From positions 124,001 through 188,000 of the forward strand of contig NZ_PPHG01000080.1 in the NCBI RefSeq assembly GCF_002904295.1: a DNA stretch of 64,000 nucleotides, given 5' to 3'. Positions 49,163 through 58,262 of the stretch are shown here, piece by piece. The translations under genes were made by a program, and so were the position numbers. How positions within the stretch are numbered: position 1 is the first letter of the stretch; each line of letters begins with the position of its first letter. Under the pieces are notes generated by a model. That model was given only the letters and a program-made list of their open reading frames with translations. It was not told the origin of the DNA and did no database searches. The stretch is from Amycolatopsis sp. CA-128772. Its GTDB lineage: Bacteria; Actinomycetota; Actinomycetes; Mycobacteriales; Pseudonocardiaceae.

Positions 49163-49818
49163 GGCGTCACAAGCGCCGCTTCATAAGCGAAAATCGTCAA
49201 CTGCACCCGGTTCGAAACATCCAGCTTCGCAAAAGCTCGCGTGATATGCGTCTTCACCGTGGCTTCGCTCAAAAAGAACTCCCCGGCGATTTCCGCATTG
49301 GGCTTCCCCTGAGCCACAGCCGTGACGATCTCCCGCTCCCGCTCGCTCAGCAACCCCAGCTTCACCTGCGCCCGAGCCCGCCGCGGGTTCACCCTCCCCG
49401 CCACGAACTGGCCGATCAGCTGCTTCGTCATCCGGGGCGACAACATCGCGTCGCCGTTCGCCACCACCCGGACGCCTTCGATGATCTCCTGCGGTGAGCC
49501 CTCCTTCAGCAGGAACCCGCTCGCGCCCGCCGCCAAGGCCTCGAACACGTACTCGTCCAGGTCGAACGTCGTCAGGATCAGGACCTTCGGCGGGCGGGGC
49601 TGGGCCAGGACCGCCGCCGTGGCCACCAGGCCGTTCATGCGGCGCATGCGGATGTCCATGATCACCACGTCCGGTGCGTGGCGCGCCACCTGGTGGACCG
49701 CTTCGTCGCCGTCGCCGGCTTCGGCCACCACCTGGAGGTCCTGGGTGCTGCCCAGGATCATGGACAGCCCGGTGCGGACCAGCGGGTCGTCGTCGACGAG
49801 CAGTACGCGCACGCTCAC
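49159..49818 (-). CDS. LuxR/NarL-family response regulator
   Basis: 219 residues from GTG 49818. Receiver domain with phospho-acceptor Asp55 (VVIMDIRM), acidic pair D10-D11 and Lys105; LuxR HTH near 152-205 (LSEREREIVTAVAQGKPNAE, FFLSEATVKTHITRAFAKLD). It partners the histidine kinase encoded 9 bases upstream and is coupled to the downstream NTPase by an ATGA overlap. Confidence 0.93.
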   Translation of the reverse strand: MSVRVLLVDDDPLVRTGLSMILGSTQDLQVVAEAGDGDEAVHQVARHAPDVVIMDIRMRRMNGLVATAAVLAQPRPPKVLILTTFDLDEYVFEALAAGASGFLLKEGSPQEIIEGVRVVANGDAMLSPRMTKQLIGQFVAGRVNPRRARAQVKLGLLSEREREIVTAVAQGKPNAEIAGEFFLSEATVKTHITRAFAKLDVSNRVQLTIFAYEAALVTP

Positions 49819-49827
49819 CCGCCCATG

Positions 49828-51027
49828 CTAGGGCGCCGGGGCCACCCACGGCAGCCAGGCCCGCAGCGCGAACGTCCGCTCGTCCACCGGGCCCGCCGAC
49901 AGCGTGCCGCCGAGCAGGGAAATGCGCTCGTTGACGCCGGTGAGGCCGGTGCCCGAACCCGGTGACGGCACCGGGTGGGGCGGCCGCGGGTTGGCGACCT
50001 CGAGCGACAGCCCCGCGCCCGGGCCGCCGCGGACCAGGACCTCCGCCGGTGCCCCCGGTGCGTGCCGCAGCACGTTCGTCAATGCCTCCTGGAGGATCCG
50101 GTACGCCGCCGTGCCGAGCGGGGCCGGGGCCGCCGATGCCTGATCGAGCAGGATCGTCACGTTGACCGCCAGGCCGGCCCGGCGCGCGCCGGTGACCAGG
50201 TCGGGGATGTCCGCCAGGGTCGGCTGGGGCGGCTCGGCCGGGCCGCCCGGGGGACGGTCGGCGAACCCGGTGCTGCGCAGCACGCCGATCACCTGACGCA
50301 GGTCGTCGAGCGACTGCCGGGCCGTCGTCCGCACCGTCTTGGCCGCCTCCGCCGCGTCCGGCGTCGTCGCGGCGGTGACCTCCAACGCACCCGCCTGCAG
50401 CGAAAGCAGCGACAGCCGGTGCCCGAGGACGTCGTGCATCTCACGGGCGATCCGCGCCTGCTCCTCCCGGCGCGCCATCCGGTCGCGCAGGGCCTCCTGC
50501 TCGGCGACCCGGCGGCGCGTCTCGGCGAGGCTGTGCCGGACGATCCCGGTGGTGAGCGGGACCGCGGTGAACAGCAGCGCGGTCAGCAGCACCCCGGCGA
50601 TCCCGGCCGCGGTGGTCTCGGTCGAGAGCCACGCCTGGGCGATCGACAGCTCCGGGTGCCGGCCCGCGTCGCGCCAGACCGCGAGCCCGGTCGCCGCGAA
50701 CACCAGCGTCGCCGCGCTCCAGCGCCACCACCCGACAAACCGCGCGGTGAGCGCGGCGAGGGCGATCAGCGCGGCCATCGAGTCGCCGGGCAGCAGCAGC
50801 GGCGGGACCAGCGCGAGGGCGGTGACGAGCAGCGGCCAGCGGTGCCGCCAGACCAGCATCACGGCGACGCCGATGCCGGCGGACCAGCCGAGCATCCCCA
50901 GCACCGTGGTGTTCGTGGCGTCGCTGCCCGGCACCGAGCTGTCCAGTGCGACGTTGACCGTGCTGCTCAGCACGCCCGCCGCCACGGCCAGCACGGTGTA
51001 GAGCACGCGAAGCACGGACCGTCCCAT
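49828..51027 (-). CDS. NarL-type sensor histidine kinase
   Basis: 399 residues. Four to five membrane helices (about 5-25, 45-60, 63-80, 85-100 and 140-160), then a HisKA_3 dimerisation domain with phospho-His198 in REMHDVLGHRLSLLSLQAG and a HATPase_c domain (ILQEALTNVLRHAPGA, GTGLTGVNERISLLGG). No large extracellular sensor domain, so it may sense the membrane. First gene of a three-gene operon with a response regulator and a membrane NTPase. Confidence 0.93.
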   Translation of the reverse strand: MGRSVLRVLYTVLAVAAGVLSSTVNVALDSSVPGSDATNTTVLGMLGWSAGIGVAVMLVWRHRWPLLVTALALVPPLLLPGDSMAALIALAALTARFVGWWRWSAATLVFAATGLAVWRDAGRHPELSIAQAWLSTETTAAGIAGVLLTALLFTAVPLTTGIVRHSLAETRRRVAEQEALRDRMARREEQARIAREMHDVLGHRLSLLSLQAGALEVTAATTPDAAEAAKTVRTTARQSLDDLRQVIGVLRSTGFADRPPGGPAEPPQPTLADIPDLVTGARRAGLAVNVTILLDQASAAPAPLGTAAYRILQEALTNVLRHAPGAPAEVLVRGGPGAGLSLEVANPRPPHPVPSPGSGTGLTGVNERISLLGGTLSAGPVDERTFALRAWLPWVAPAP

Positions 51028-51196
51028 GGGGGAAGCCTACGAGGCGGCACCCACCGGACCATCAGCTGTTCCGCTTGTCCGCCCCGCGGCCGATGACGAC
51101 TTTCGTCGTACCGGATCGAGGCCCGCGGATGACGCGGGGCACCCCGCGCCGCTGGTTTCCTTCTCGCCGTCAAGCAGAGGTGAAAGGACAACCCCG

Positions 51197-51805
51197 ATGA
51201 CCGACTACCCCCCGATCCAGCAGTACCCCGCGCCGCAGGCCGCCCCGCCGCGCAACGGCCTGGGCACGGCCGGCTTCGTCCTCGGCCTCGTCGGGCTGGT
51301 GGTCTCGCCGATCCCGCTGGCCGGCGTGGTCGCGTGGCCGCTCGCGGTGCTCGGCCTGATCCTGTCGGCGGTCGGCCTGGCCCGGGTGCGGTCCGGGAAG
51401 GCGACGAACAAGGGCCTCACCATCGCCGGCGTCGTCGTGTCGTTGCTCGCCCTGGTCGTCAGCGTCCTGTGGGCGGTGGTGATCGGCAAGGCGATCAGCG
51501 ACGTCAACGAGCAGGCGACCCAGCACCACACCATCGTCTACCAGGTGAGTGGGGACGCGAAGGCGGTCGACGTCGCCTACACCACCTTCGACCGGAACAC
51601 GATCCTGATCAACACCGAGACCTCGGCCCCGCTGCCGTGGACCAAGACCGTCGAAGCCACCGGGTTCCTCGCCGGAGCCCAGTTCACCGCGACCGCCGGG
51701 CCGGACGGCGGCTCGGTCACCTGCAAGGTCGTCGTCGACGGCAAGCAGGCCAAGACCGCGACCGCGTCCGGCCCGGCGGCCGTGGCCGGCTGCACCGGCT
51801 TCTGA
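51197..51805 (+). CDS. MmpS-like/DUF4190 membrane protein
   Basis: 202 residues. A Pro/Gln-rich cytoplasmic N-terminus (1-20) is followed by three membrane helices of DUF4190 type (GLGTAGFVLGLVGLVVSPIP, then VVAWPLAVLGLILSAVGLAR, then GLTIAGVVVSLLALVVSVLW) and an exported beta domain with two Cys and VTCKVVVDGKQAKTATA, the MmpS-like signature. Function unknown; MmpS proteins assist lipid exporters in mycobacteria. Divergent from the histidine kinase and followed by a strong bidirectional terminator. Confidence 0.8.
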   Translation: MTDYPPIQQYPAPQAAPPRNGLGTAGFVLGLVGLVVSPIPLAGVVAWPLAVLGLILSAVGLARVRSGKATNKGLTIAGVVVSLLALVVSVLWAVVIGKAISDVNEQATQHHTIVYQVSGDAKAVDVAYTTFDRNTILINTETSAPLPWTKTVEATGFLAGAQFTATAGPDGGSVTCKVVVDGKQAKTATASGPAAVAGCTGF

Positions 51806-51847
51806 CCGCCGCGCCGCCCGGTCGAGGGGGCCGGGCGGCCCGGCGGG

Positions 51848-51882
51848 GAGTGGGGACCCGGCCCGGGGGCGGGTCCCCACTC
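51848..51882. terminator. Bidirectional terminator
   Basis: Perfect 13-bp stem GAGTGGGGACCCG/CGGGTCCCCACTC with a 9-base loop between the convergent MmpS-like and sialidase genes. Confidence 0.8.
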
Positions 51883-51885
51883 CGC

Positions 51886-53391
51886 TCAGCCGCAGTGCTC
51901 GAACTCGCTGTCGTAGGCCTGGCCGCCGGCCGAGCCGCCCCACTTCACGCACTTGTCCGCCGCCGCGGCCTCGACCGGGCCGGCGAAGTAGGAGAACGCC
52001 CCCGAGTCCGTCTGCCGTGCCGAGCCCTTGACCTCCAGGTAGGCCGAGGTCGCGGTGGCCGTCCCGGCGGACGCCTTCTTCATGGTGCTGACGCAGTTCC
52101 GGCCGTTGGCCGCGTTGTACGACAGGTACACCGTGCCGGCCGCGCCGCCGGTGCCCAGCGGCGCCGAGTCGATCACGCCGTAGCCGCCACCGCAGGCGGG
52201 CGCGCCGAGCGCCGTCTCGCTGACCGAGGCGAAGCGGATGGAATCGTTCGCGTGGAACTCCGGGCCCGCTTCGAACAGCACACCGACCGACGCCTGGGAA
52301 AGCTGGACCAGGTCGGAGTACGCCGCGTCCTGGCCCCACACGAGCAGGCTGCCGGCGGTGCCGGTCCAGTTGGCGCCCTCGTCGAAGGACGAGTGGATCC
52401 GCAGTTCCTTGCGGCGGTCGCAGACCGACGGGGCCGCGAACACGATGCGGTCGTACCGGCCGCCGGCGTCGGTCGCGCTCATCCGCGCCGTCGAGCCCTC
52501 GACGACCGGGGTGACGAGATCGGTGGCGAAGGCGAACTTCGAGCTGAAGGTCGCGCCGCCGTCGGAGCTGATCGCGAAAGCGCGGTTGTGCGTCCCGTCG
52601 GACAAGCATTTGTCGTCACCGTTGGCATCGTTGCGCGCGGCCGCATAGACCCGGCCGTCCTGCAACTCGGTGACGCTGATCTCCTGCGGGTTCATCAGGT
52701 CCGATGTGGACGTGTCGGCCGCGCCGCGGTGCCAGGTGGCGCCCTTGTCGTCGCTGTAGACCAGCGCACCGGTGTTCTTGCCGCCGATCGTGTAGCTCAT
52801 CCCGGCGACGAGCCGGCCGGCGTGCGCACCACGGGTCAGCACGATCCCGTGCGACGGACCGGTCGCGAGCCAGCCGGGCGCGCTCGCGAACCCGAGCTCC
52901 GTCGTCAGCACCTTCGGCGCGGCCCACGTCTTCCCGTTGTCCTCGCTGACGGACACGCGCGGGATCCGGCCGCAGGACGGGTTGGTGAAGCACTGCATCG
53001 TCGAGAGCAGCACGATCCGGTTGCTGCCGGGGATGACGATCGGCGCCGGATTGCCCTTCACGTCACCGAAAGCTTCGATGACGGTGCTCAGCGCGCCCCA
53101 CGTCTTGCCGCCGTCGGCCGAGCGCTTCAGCACCAGGTCGATCTTGCCGAGGTCGTTGCAGAAACTGGCGCCGCCGTTGCGGCCTTCGGCGAAGGCGAGC
53201 AGATCGCCGTTGTTCGCCTTGACGATCGTCGGGATGCGGTAACAGTCGTGGCCTTCGGTGTTCTTGGCGAACACCAGGGTGCTGGCCACGTCGGCCTGGG
53301 CGGCCGCGGCGCCGATGGCGGCCGGGACGGCGACGGCGGCGCACCCCAGCAGCCCGGCGAGCAGGCCGCGGGCGAGTCGGGTGATCTTCAC
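51886..53391 (-). CDS. Secreted exo-alpha-sialidase (GH33)
   Basis: 501 residues with a Sec signal peptide (about 1-33, ending AAAQADV). Six-bladed propeller signs: RIP motif CYRIPTIV (Arg52), and four Asp-boxes SADGGKTW, SEDNGKTW, SDDKGATW and SSDGGATF. It cleaves terminal sialic acids from glycoconjugates outside the cell. The C-terminal 80 residues form a shorter beta domain with two Cys. No lectin repeats are seen. An inverted repeat and AT-rich promoter (53448-53490) lie upstream, and a sialate-type transporter gene is 4.5 kb away. Confidence 0.92.
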   Translation of the reverse strand: MKITRLARGLLAGLLGCAAVAVPAAIGAAAAQADVASTLVFAKNTEGHDCYRIPTIVKANNGDLLAFAEGRNGGASFCNDLGKIDLVLKRSADGGKTWGALSTVIEAFGDVKGNPAPIVIPGSNRIVLLSTMQCFTNPSCGRIPRVSVSEDNGKTWAAPKVLTTELGFASAPGWLATGPSHGIVLTRGAHAGRLVAGMSYTIGGKNTGALVYSDDKGATWHRGAADTSTSDLMNPQEISVTELQDGRVYAAARNDANGDDKCLSDGTHNRAFAISSDGGATFSSKFAFATDLVTPVVEGSTARMSATDAGGRYDRIVFAAPSVCDRRKELRIHSSFDEGANWTGTAGSLLVWGQDAAYSDLVQLSQASVGVLFEAGPEFHANDSIRFASVSETALGAPACGGGYGVIDSAPLGTGGAAGTVYLSYNAANGRNCVSTMKKASAGTATATSAYLEVKGSARQTDSGAFSYFAGPVEAAAADKCVKWGGSAGGQAYDSEFEHCG

Positions 53392-53470
53392 GGTATGAAC
53401 TCCCTACGGGTTCCTTCTACGTCTCGCCGGTAGCGTCGACGCGGCCCGTACAAGAGGTGTACAACTTCGC

Positions 53471-53486
53471 GTATAACGAACTATAC
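53471..53486. promoter_or_regulatory. Inverted repeat upstream of sialidase
   Basis: GTATA-N6-TATAC, about 80 bases upstream of the sialidase start in strikingly AT-rich DNA. GGTATA-type half-sites are used by GntR regulators such as NanR for sialic acid genes, so this may be an operator; it could also include the -10 element. Confidence 0.4.
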
Positions 53487-53504
53487 CTGTCGCGGAGGCG
53501 AATT

Positions 53505-54473
53505 TCAGGTGAACGCGGCCAGGGTGCCGAACCCGGTCGCCAGCACCAGGAGCGTGGCCAGGAGGCCCAGGAGCAGGGCCCGCCCGCCGCCGCGCAGCAA
53601 CGCGCCGAGCCGGACGGCGCAGCCCAGGCCGAACAGTGCCCCCGCGAGCAGGAGGGTCGACACGGTTTTGGCGCCGTCGAGCACGAACGCCGGGACGAGC
53701 CCGGTGCTGCGGACGGCGACCATCGCGAGGAAGCCGAGCACGAACAGCGGCACGAGCGGGGCGTGCCCGCCGCGGCGGGTGCGTTCGGTGGCGCCGACGA
53801 GGGCGACCACCGGGGCGAGCAGGACGACCCGGCTGAGCTTGACCACGACGGCGATCCCGACCGCGGCCGCCCCCGCCGGCCCGGCCGCCGCGACGACCTG
53901 GGCGACCTCGTGCACCGAGATCCCCGCCCAGCTGCCGGTCTGCGTCGCGTCGAGACCGAAGGCGCGGGCGAGCAGGGGGAGGACGGCCAGGGTGAGGCTG
54001 CCGTAGCAGGTGACGAGGGCGACGGCGGTGGCGACGTCTTCGTCGTCGCGCTCGACCACGCCCTCCACGGCGGCGATCGCGGAGGCGCCGCAGATCGAGA
54101 ACCCGGTGGCGACCAGCAGGGCGAGGCTGCGCGGCACCCGGACGAGCCGGGCGAGGCCGAGCGTGCCGAGGAAGGTGACCGCGACGGTCAGCACCACGGC
54201 GGCGAGCGTGCCGGGGCCCAGCGCGAGCACGGTGGGCACGGCGAGCTGCAGCCCGAGCAGGACGACGCCCGCGCGCAGCAGGCGTTTGGTCAGCCGGGCG
54301 ACCGCCTGGCTGTGTTCCTCGTCGAGGACGGGCGTGCTGCCGAGGGCCACGCCGAGCACGACCGCGACGGTGAGGGCGCCGACGACCGGCCAGGCCGAGC
54401 TGACCGCGTACGCCGCGGCGACGCCGAGCCCGGTGATCGCGAGGCCGGAGGTGTTCGCCGTCGTCAGTGCCAT
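53505..54473 (-). CDS. YeiH-family putative sulfate exporter
   Basis: 322 residues, about 9-10 membrane helices. Signature segments are LLRAGVVLLGLQLAVPTVLA, VATGFSICGASAIAAVEGVV and WAGISVHEVAQVVAAAG, all typical of the YeiH/PSE family (Cons_hypoth698). Family members are linked to sulfite or sulfur-compound efflux but proof is thin. The ATG at 54473 touches a GGAGGT, so the spacing is unusually short. Divergent from a LysR gene, as in the classical YeiH/YeiE arrangement. Confidence 0.88.
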   Translation of the reverse strand: MALTTANTSGLAITGLGVAAAYAVSSAWPVVGALTVAVVLGVALGSTPVLDEEHSQAVARLTKRLLRAGVVLLGLQLAVPTVLALGPGTLAAVVLTVAVTFLGTLGLARLVRVPRSLALLVATGFSICGASAIAAVEGVVERDDEDVATAVALVTCYGSLTLAVLPLLARAFGLDATQTGSWAGISVHEVAQVVAAAGPAGAAAVGIAVVVKLSRVVLLAPVVALVGATERTRRGGHAPLVPLFVLGFLAMVAVRSTGLVPAFVLDGAKTVSTLLLAGALFGLGCAVRLGALLRGGGRALLLGLLATLLVLATGFGTLAAFT

Positions 54474-54543
54474 ACCTCCAGCGTCGCCCGCCGCGGGCGG
54501 GCGCGGTAGCCGGTAGTGCGTGCCCAGGTCATAGACTGAAGCT

Positions 54544-55446
54544 ATGACCGGCCCCGATCTGGACTCGTTGCGCCTGCTGGTGCTCGTCGACGACCTCGGC
54601 AGCATCGGCCAGGCCGCCGGCGCGCTCGGCATCGCCCAGCCGTCGGCGAGCAAACGTTTGTCCACTTTGGAGCGTCAGCTAGGACTGTCCCTGGTGGACC
54701 GGACGCGCCGCGGCTCGGCGCTGACCCCGGACGGCCGGGTGATCGCGGGCTGGGCCCACCGCGTGCTGGCCGAAGTGGACGGGCTGCGCACCGGCGCGGA
54801 AGCGCTGCGCACCCAGCGCGGCGCGCAGCTGCGGGTGGCGGCGAGCATGACGCTGGCCGAGCACTTCGTCCCCGCGTGGATCGGCGAGGTCAAGCGGACC
54901 GGGCCGGACACCTACGTCGGGCTCGAGGTGGTGAACTCCGAGCAGGTGGCCGAGCTGGTCGCGCGCGGCCGTGTGGACCTGGGGTTCGTCGAATCGCCGG
55001 GGCCGTGGCCGGGCCTGGCGACGCGCCGGGTCGCGGCGGACCGGCTGGTGGTCGTGGTCCCGGCCGGGCACCCGTGGGCCCGGCGCCGCCGCCCGCTCAC
55101 CGCCGCGGAACTGGCCGCGGCGCCGCTGGTGGTGCGGGAGCCGGGGTCGGGCACGCGGGAGACGGTGGAGGCGGCCCTGCGCCGGGCCGGGGCGGGGCCG
55201 GTGCGGCCGCTGCTGGAGCTGGGTTCGGCGTCGGCGGTGCGCAACGCGGTGATCGCGGGAGCCGGGCCGGCGGTGATCAGCGACCTCGACGTCGTCCGCG
55301 AAGTGGCCGGGCGGCGGCTGGTTCCGGTGCGGGTCGACGGCGTGGAGCTGGGCCGGGTGCTGCGGGCGGTGTGGCCGGCGGGCCGGCGCCTGACCGGCCC
55401 GGCGGCGGAGCTGCTGACGCTGGCGGTGAAGCCGGGCACGGCCTGA
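54544..55446 (+). CDS. LysR-family regulator (YeiE-like position)
   Basis: 300 residues: N-terminal HTH (SIGQAAGALGIAQPSASKRL near 21-40) and a periplasmic-binding-type effector domain with VVREPGSGTRETVEAALRRA, which is common to CysB/YeiE-like proteins sensing sulfur or small anions. It is divergent from the YeiH exporter with a 70-bp gap, so it probably activates that gene. Convergent with a second LysR gene 9 bases away. Confidence 0.9.
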   Translation: MTGPDLDSLRLLVLVDDLGSIGQAAGALGIAQPSASKRLSTLERQLGLSLVDRTRRGSALTPDGRVIAGWAHRVLAEVDGLRTGAEALRTQRGAQLRVAASMTLAEHFVPAWIGEVKRTGPDTYVGLEVVNSEQVAELVARGRVDLGFVESPGPWPGLATRRVAADRLVVVVPAGHPWARRRRPLTAAELAAAPLVVREPGSGTRETVEAALRRAGAGPVRPLLELGSASAVRNAVIAGAGPAVISDLDVVREVAGRRLVPVRVDGVELGRVLRAVWPAGRRLTGPAAELLTLAVKPGTA

Positions 55447-55455
55447 TCGCGGCCC

Positions 55456-56358
55456 TCAGGCCACCGGGGCCTTGAGACCCGCCGCCTCCGGGCCGGTCAG
55501 GTGCGCCTCCAGCGTCCGGCACACCGCCGCCAGCAGCCGGTTGCGGTCGTTCGCGCGGGTGGCCAGCACCACCTGGCACGGCTCGACATCCGTCAGCGGC
55601 ACGATCTTCACGTCCGGGCGGAGGCGGCTGAACCGGACGCCGTCCGGGACGATCGCCACCAGCTGGCCCGCGGCGATCAGCTCGAACTTCTCTTCGTACT
55701 CCTGGATCAGCGGGCCGTCGGGCGCGCGGCTGCCGTCCGGGCGCGGGTCGATGCGCCAGAACGCGTTCCACTCCGGGTCGTCCAGGCGGGGGAGCGGCTC
55801 GTCGGCGATGTCCGCGAGGGTCACCGACTCACGGCCGGCCAGCCGGTGGTCGGCGGCCACGAGCAGCACCCGCTCTTCGTCGTAGAGCACCGTGACGCGC
55901 AGCTGGTCGGTCCGCAGCGGCAGCCGCGTCACCGCGACGTCCACCCGGTGCTCCAGCAGCGCCTCGCGGGTTTCGGTCCAGCCGAGGTGCCGGGTCAGCA
56001 GCTCGGCCTCGGGGTGGCGGCGGCGCAGTTCGCGCACGGCCGGGGTGACGAACAGGTTGGTCCGGTAGCCGATGGTGATGCGGCTCGGCTTCGCCGCGGC
56101 GAGGGTGCTCGCCGCCGCCTGCTCGGCCGACCGCAGCAGCGCCTTGGCGCGGGGCAGGAAGACCTCGCCCGCGTCGGTCAGCCGCGTGCCCTGCGGGGTG
56201 CGGTCCGGCAGCCGCGCGCCGAGCTGGCCTTCGAGCCGGCGGATCTGGCGGCTCAGCGACGGCTGGGTCGTGTGCAGTGCCGCCGCGGCGCGCCCGAAGT
56301 GCCGGTGCTCGGCTACCGCCGTGAAGTACCGCACGAGACGCAGGTCCAGGTCCGCCAT
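55456..56358 (-). CDS. LysR-family regulator
   Basis: 300 residues. HTH HFGRAAAALHTTQPSLSRQI, with the effector domain starting ITIGYRTNLFVTPAVRELRR. It is the LysR type that often sits divergent to a short-chain dehydrogenase or epimerase; here that is the epimerase at 56481, 122 bases away. It is therefore the likely regulator of that gene. Confidence 0.9.
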   Translation of the reverse strand: MADLDLRLVRYFTAVAEHRHFGRAAAALHTTQPSLSRQIRRLEGQLGARLPDRTPQGTRLTDAGEVFLPRAKALLRSAEQAAASTLAAAKPSRITIGYRTNLFVTPAVRELRRRHPEAELLTRHLGWTETREALLEHRVDVAVTRLPLRTDQLRVTVLYDEERVLLVAADHRLAGRESVTLADIADEPLPRLDDPEWNAFWRIDPRPDGSRAPDGPLIQEYEEKFELIAAGQLVAIVPDGVRFSRLRPDVKIVPLTDVEPCQVVLATRANDRNRLLAAVCRTLEAHLTGPEAAGLKAPVA

Positions 56359-56480
56359 GACCGCAGTCTACCTGCGGTGATGCCCGAAGCGTATTGCGTG
56401 ATGAAGATCAGGCTTTGGACGCCGGGGCCACGGCGGCCGAACGATGGGAGCACAGCCAACGAGTTTCGAGGAGCAGTAAA

Positions 56481-57365
56481 ATGCGCGTGTTCGTCACCGG
56501 TGCGACGGGGTTCGTCGGCAGCGCCGTCGTCCGGGAACTGCGGGACGCGGGCCACGAGGTCCTCGGCCTGGCCCGCTCGGAGGAGAAGGCCGCGGCGCTC
56601 GCGGCCACCGGCGCCGAGGTCCGGCTCGGCACCTTGACCGACCTGGACGGCCTCCGCGCGGCGGCCGCCGAGGCGGACGCCGTCGTCCACACCGCCTACG
56701 TCCACGACGACTTCGCCGACCTCACCGCGGCGGCCGAGACCGACCGAGCGGCGATCGGCGCGTTCGGCGAGGCGCTCGAGGGATCCGGGAAAGCCCTGGT
56801 CGTCACGGCGGCGACCGGCCCGGTCGCGCCGGGCCGGCTGGCCACCGAAGACGACGCGGCCGACCCGGCGTTCCCCCGGGCCGCCTCGGAGGCGGCGGCC
56901 TTGGCGCTGGCCGGGCGGGGAGTCCGCGCGTCGGTGCTGCGGCTCCCGCACTCGGTGCACGCCGAGGGCGAGCGCCACGGGTTCGTGCCGGCGTTGATCC
57001 GGCTGGCGCGCGAGACGGGTGTCTCGGGCTACCCGGGCGACGGCGCCGGCCGCTGGGCGGCGGTGCACCGGTCCGACGCGGCGCGGCTGTACCGGCTGGC
57101 CGCCGAGACGGCGCCGGCGGGCGTGCGGCTGCACGCGGTCGGCGACGAAGGCGTGCCGCTGAAGGTGCTCGCCGAAATCATCGGGCGGCACCTCGACGTG
57201 CCGGTGCGGGCCGTGTCCGACGTCCGGGCGCACTTCGGCTGGCTCGCGCACTTCGCCGGGCCGGACGCGCCGGCGTCGAGTGTCCTGACGCAGAAGCTGC
57301 TGGGCTGGGTGCCGGAGGGCCCGGGGCTGGTCGCCGACCTGGAGGCGGGGCACTACTTCGCCTGA
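56481..57365 (+). CDS. NAD(P)-dependent epimerase/dehydratase family (SDR)
   Basis: 294 residues from ATG 56481, behind CGAGGAGCAG. The Rossmann motif is FVTGATGFVGSAVVREL (GxxGxxG). The usual catalytic YxxxK is not evident (AAGATGPVAPGRLATEDDAA occupies that region), placing it with atypical SDRs of the NAD-binding 10 group. Substrate unknown. Probably controlled by the divergent LysR gene. Confidence 0.85.
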   Translation: MRVFVTGATGFVGSAVVRELRDAGHEVLGLARSEEKAAALAATGAEVRLGTLTDLDGLRAAAAEADAVVHTAYVHDDFADLTAAAETDRAAIGAFGEALEGSGKALVVTAATGPVAPGRLATEDDAADPAFPRAASEAAALALAGRGVRASVLRLPHSVHAEGERHGFVPALIRLARETGVSGYPGDGAGRWAAVHRSDAARLYRLAAETAPAGVRLHAVGDEGVPLKVLAEIIGRHLDVPVRAVSDVRAHFGWLAHFAGPDAPASSVLTQKLLGWVPEGPGLVADLEAGHYFA

Positions 57366-57389
57366 TGCGCCTTGCCGACGATCGAGCGG

Positions 57390-57399
57390 CGATATATCG
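57390..57399. promoter_or_regulatory. Palindrome upstream of PadR
   Basis: CGATATATCG, with a further CGATA at 57412, in the 67-bp gap before the PadR start. PadR regulators often bind such TATA-centred dyads and autoregulate. Confidence 0.5.
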
Positions 57400-57432
57400 T
57401 GCGAATGTCGCCGATACGACTAGGAGGGCAGC

Positions 57433-58218
57433 ATGGAGATGAGCGCAGGGGCCGACCGGATCTTCGCCGGGTTCGGCGGGCACTTCGGGCACCACCACCA
57501 CCACGGACGCCCGGAGCACCCGGTGCCGGAGCACGCGGTGCCGGGGCACGAGGACTGGCACGGCGGTCCGGAACTGGCGCGCGGCGGGCCGCCGGGCGGG
57601 TTCCCGCCCCCGCCACCGCATCCGCCGCAGCCACCGGGAATGCCGGGAATGCCGGGGTTCCCGGGCGGCCCGGGTTCGTTCGGCGGCCCCGGCGGCTGGT
57701 TCGGCGGCGCGGGACCGTTCCAGCGGGTCCGCGACTTCCGCGGCGGCGGCCGCCCGCCGGCCCGCCCGGTGCGCCCGGCGGTGCTCGCGCTGCTGGCGGA
57801 GGAGCCCATGCACGGCTACCAGCTGATGCAGGAGATCCGCCGCCGCACCCACGACCGCTGGCGGCCGAGCCCGGGCTCGGTGTACCCGATCCTGCAGCAG
57901 CTGGAGGACGAGGGCCTGGTCCACACGGCGGAGACGGCGGGCCGCCGCGTCGCCGAGCTCACCGACGCGGGCCGCGAGCACGTGGCGGGCCGCGAGGCGG
58001 AGTTCGCGGCGCTGTGGGAGGAGCCGGAGGAGGAGCCGGGCGCGGACCGGTTCGCGGCCTTGTGGCACGCGCTGGGGGAGCTGTCGGGGGCGGCGGCGCA
58101 GGTGGGGTACAGCGGGACCGAAGCCCAGGTGGCGGAGGTGAAGAAGATCTTGGCGGACGCACGCCGCCGGGTGTATGCGGTTCTCGCTGACGCGGGGCTG
58201 GAGGACGAGGACGCTTGA
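57433..58218 (+). CDS. PadR-family regulator with disordered His/Pro/Gly-rich N-terminus
   Basis: 261 residues. Residues 1-115 are low-complexity: HHHHH at 20-24, then Pro- and Gly-rich stretches (PPPPPHPPQPPGMPGMPGF). The PadR winged helix follows (AVLALLAEEPMHGYQLMQEI, SPGSVYPILQQLEDEGLVHT), then a coiled-coil dimer region. PadR proteins are about 110-200 residues, so the tail is an addition; it could bind metals or drive condensation. A palindrome upstream suggests autoregulation, and no obvious exporter target is adjacent. Confidence 0.87.
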   Translation: MEMSAGADRIFAGFGGHFGHHHHHGRPEHPVPEHAVPGHEDWHGGPELARGGPPGGFPPPPPHPPQPPGMPGMPGFPGGPGSFGGPGGWFGGAGPFQRVRDFRGGGRPPARPVRPAVLALLAEEPMHGYQLMQEIRRRTHDRWRPSPGSVYPILQQLEDEGLVHTAETAGRRVAELTDAGREHVAGREAEFAALWEEPEEEPGADRFAALWHALGELSGAAAQVGYSGTEAQVAEVKKILADARRRVYAVLADAGLEDEDA

Positions 58219-58262
58219 GCGGCGCCGGGGCGGCCGGTGCCAGGGGGCCGGCCGCCCCGCAT

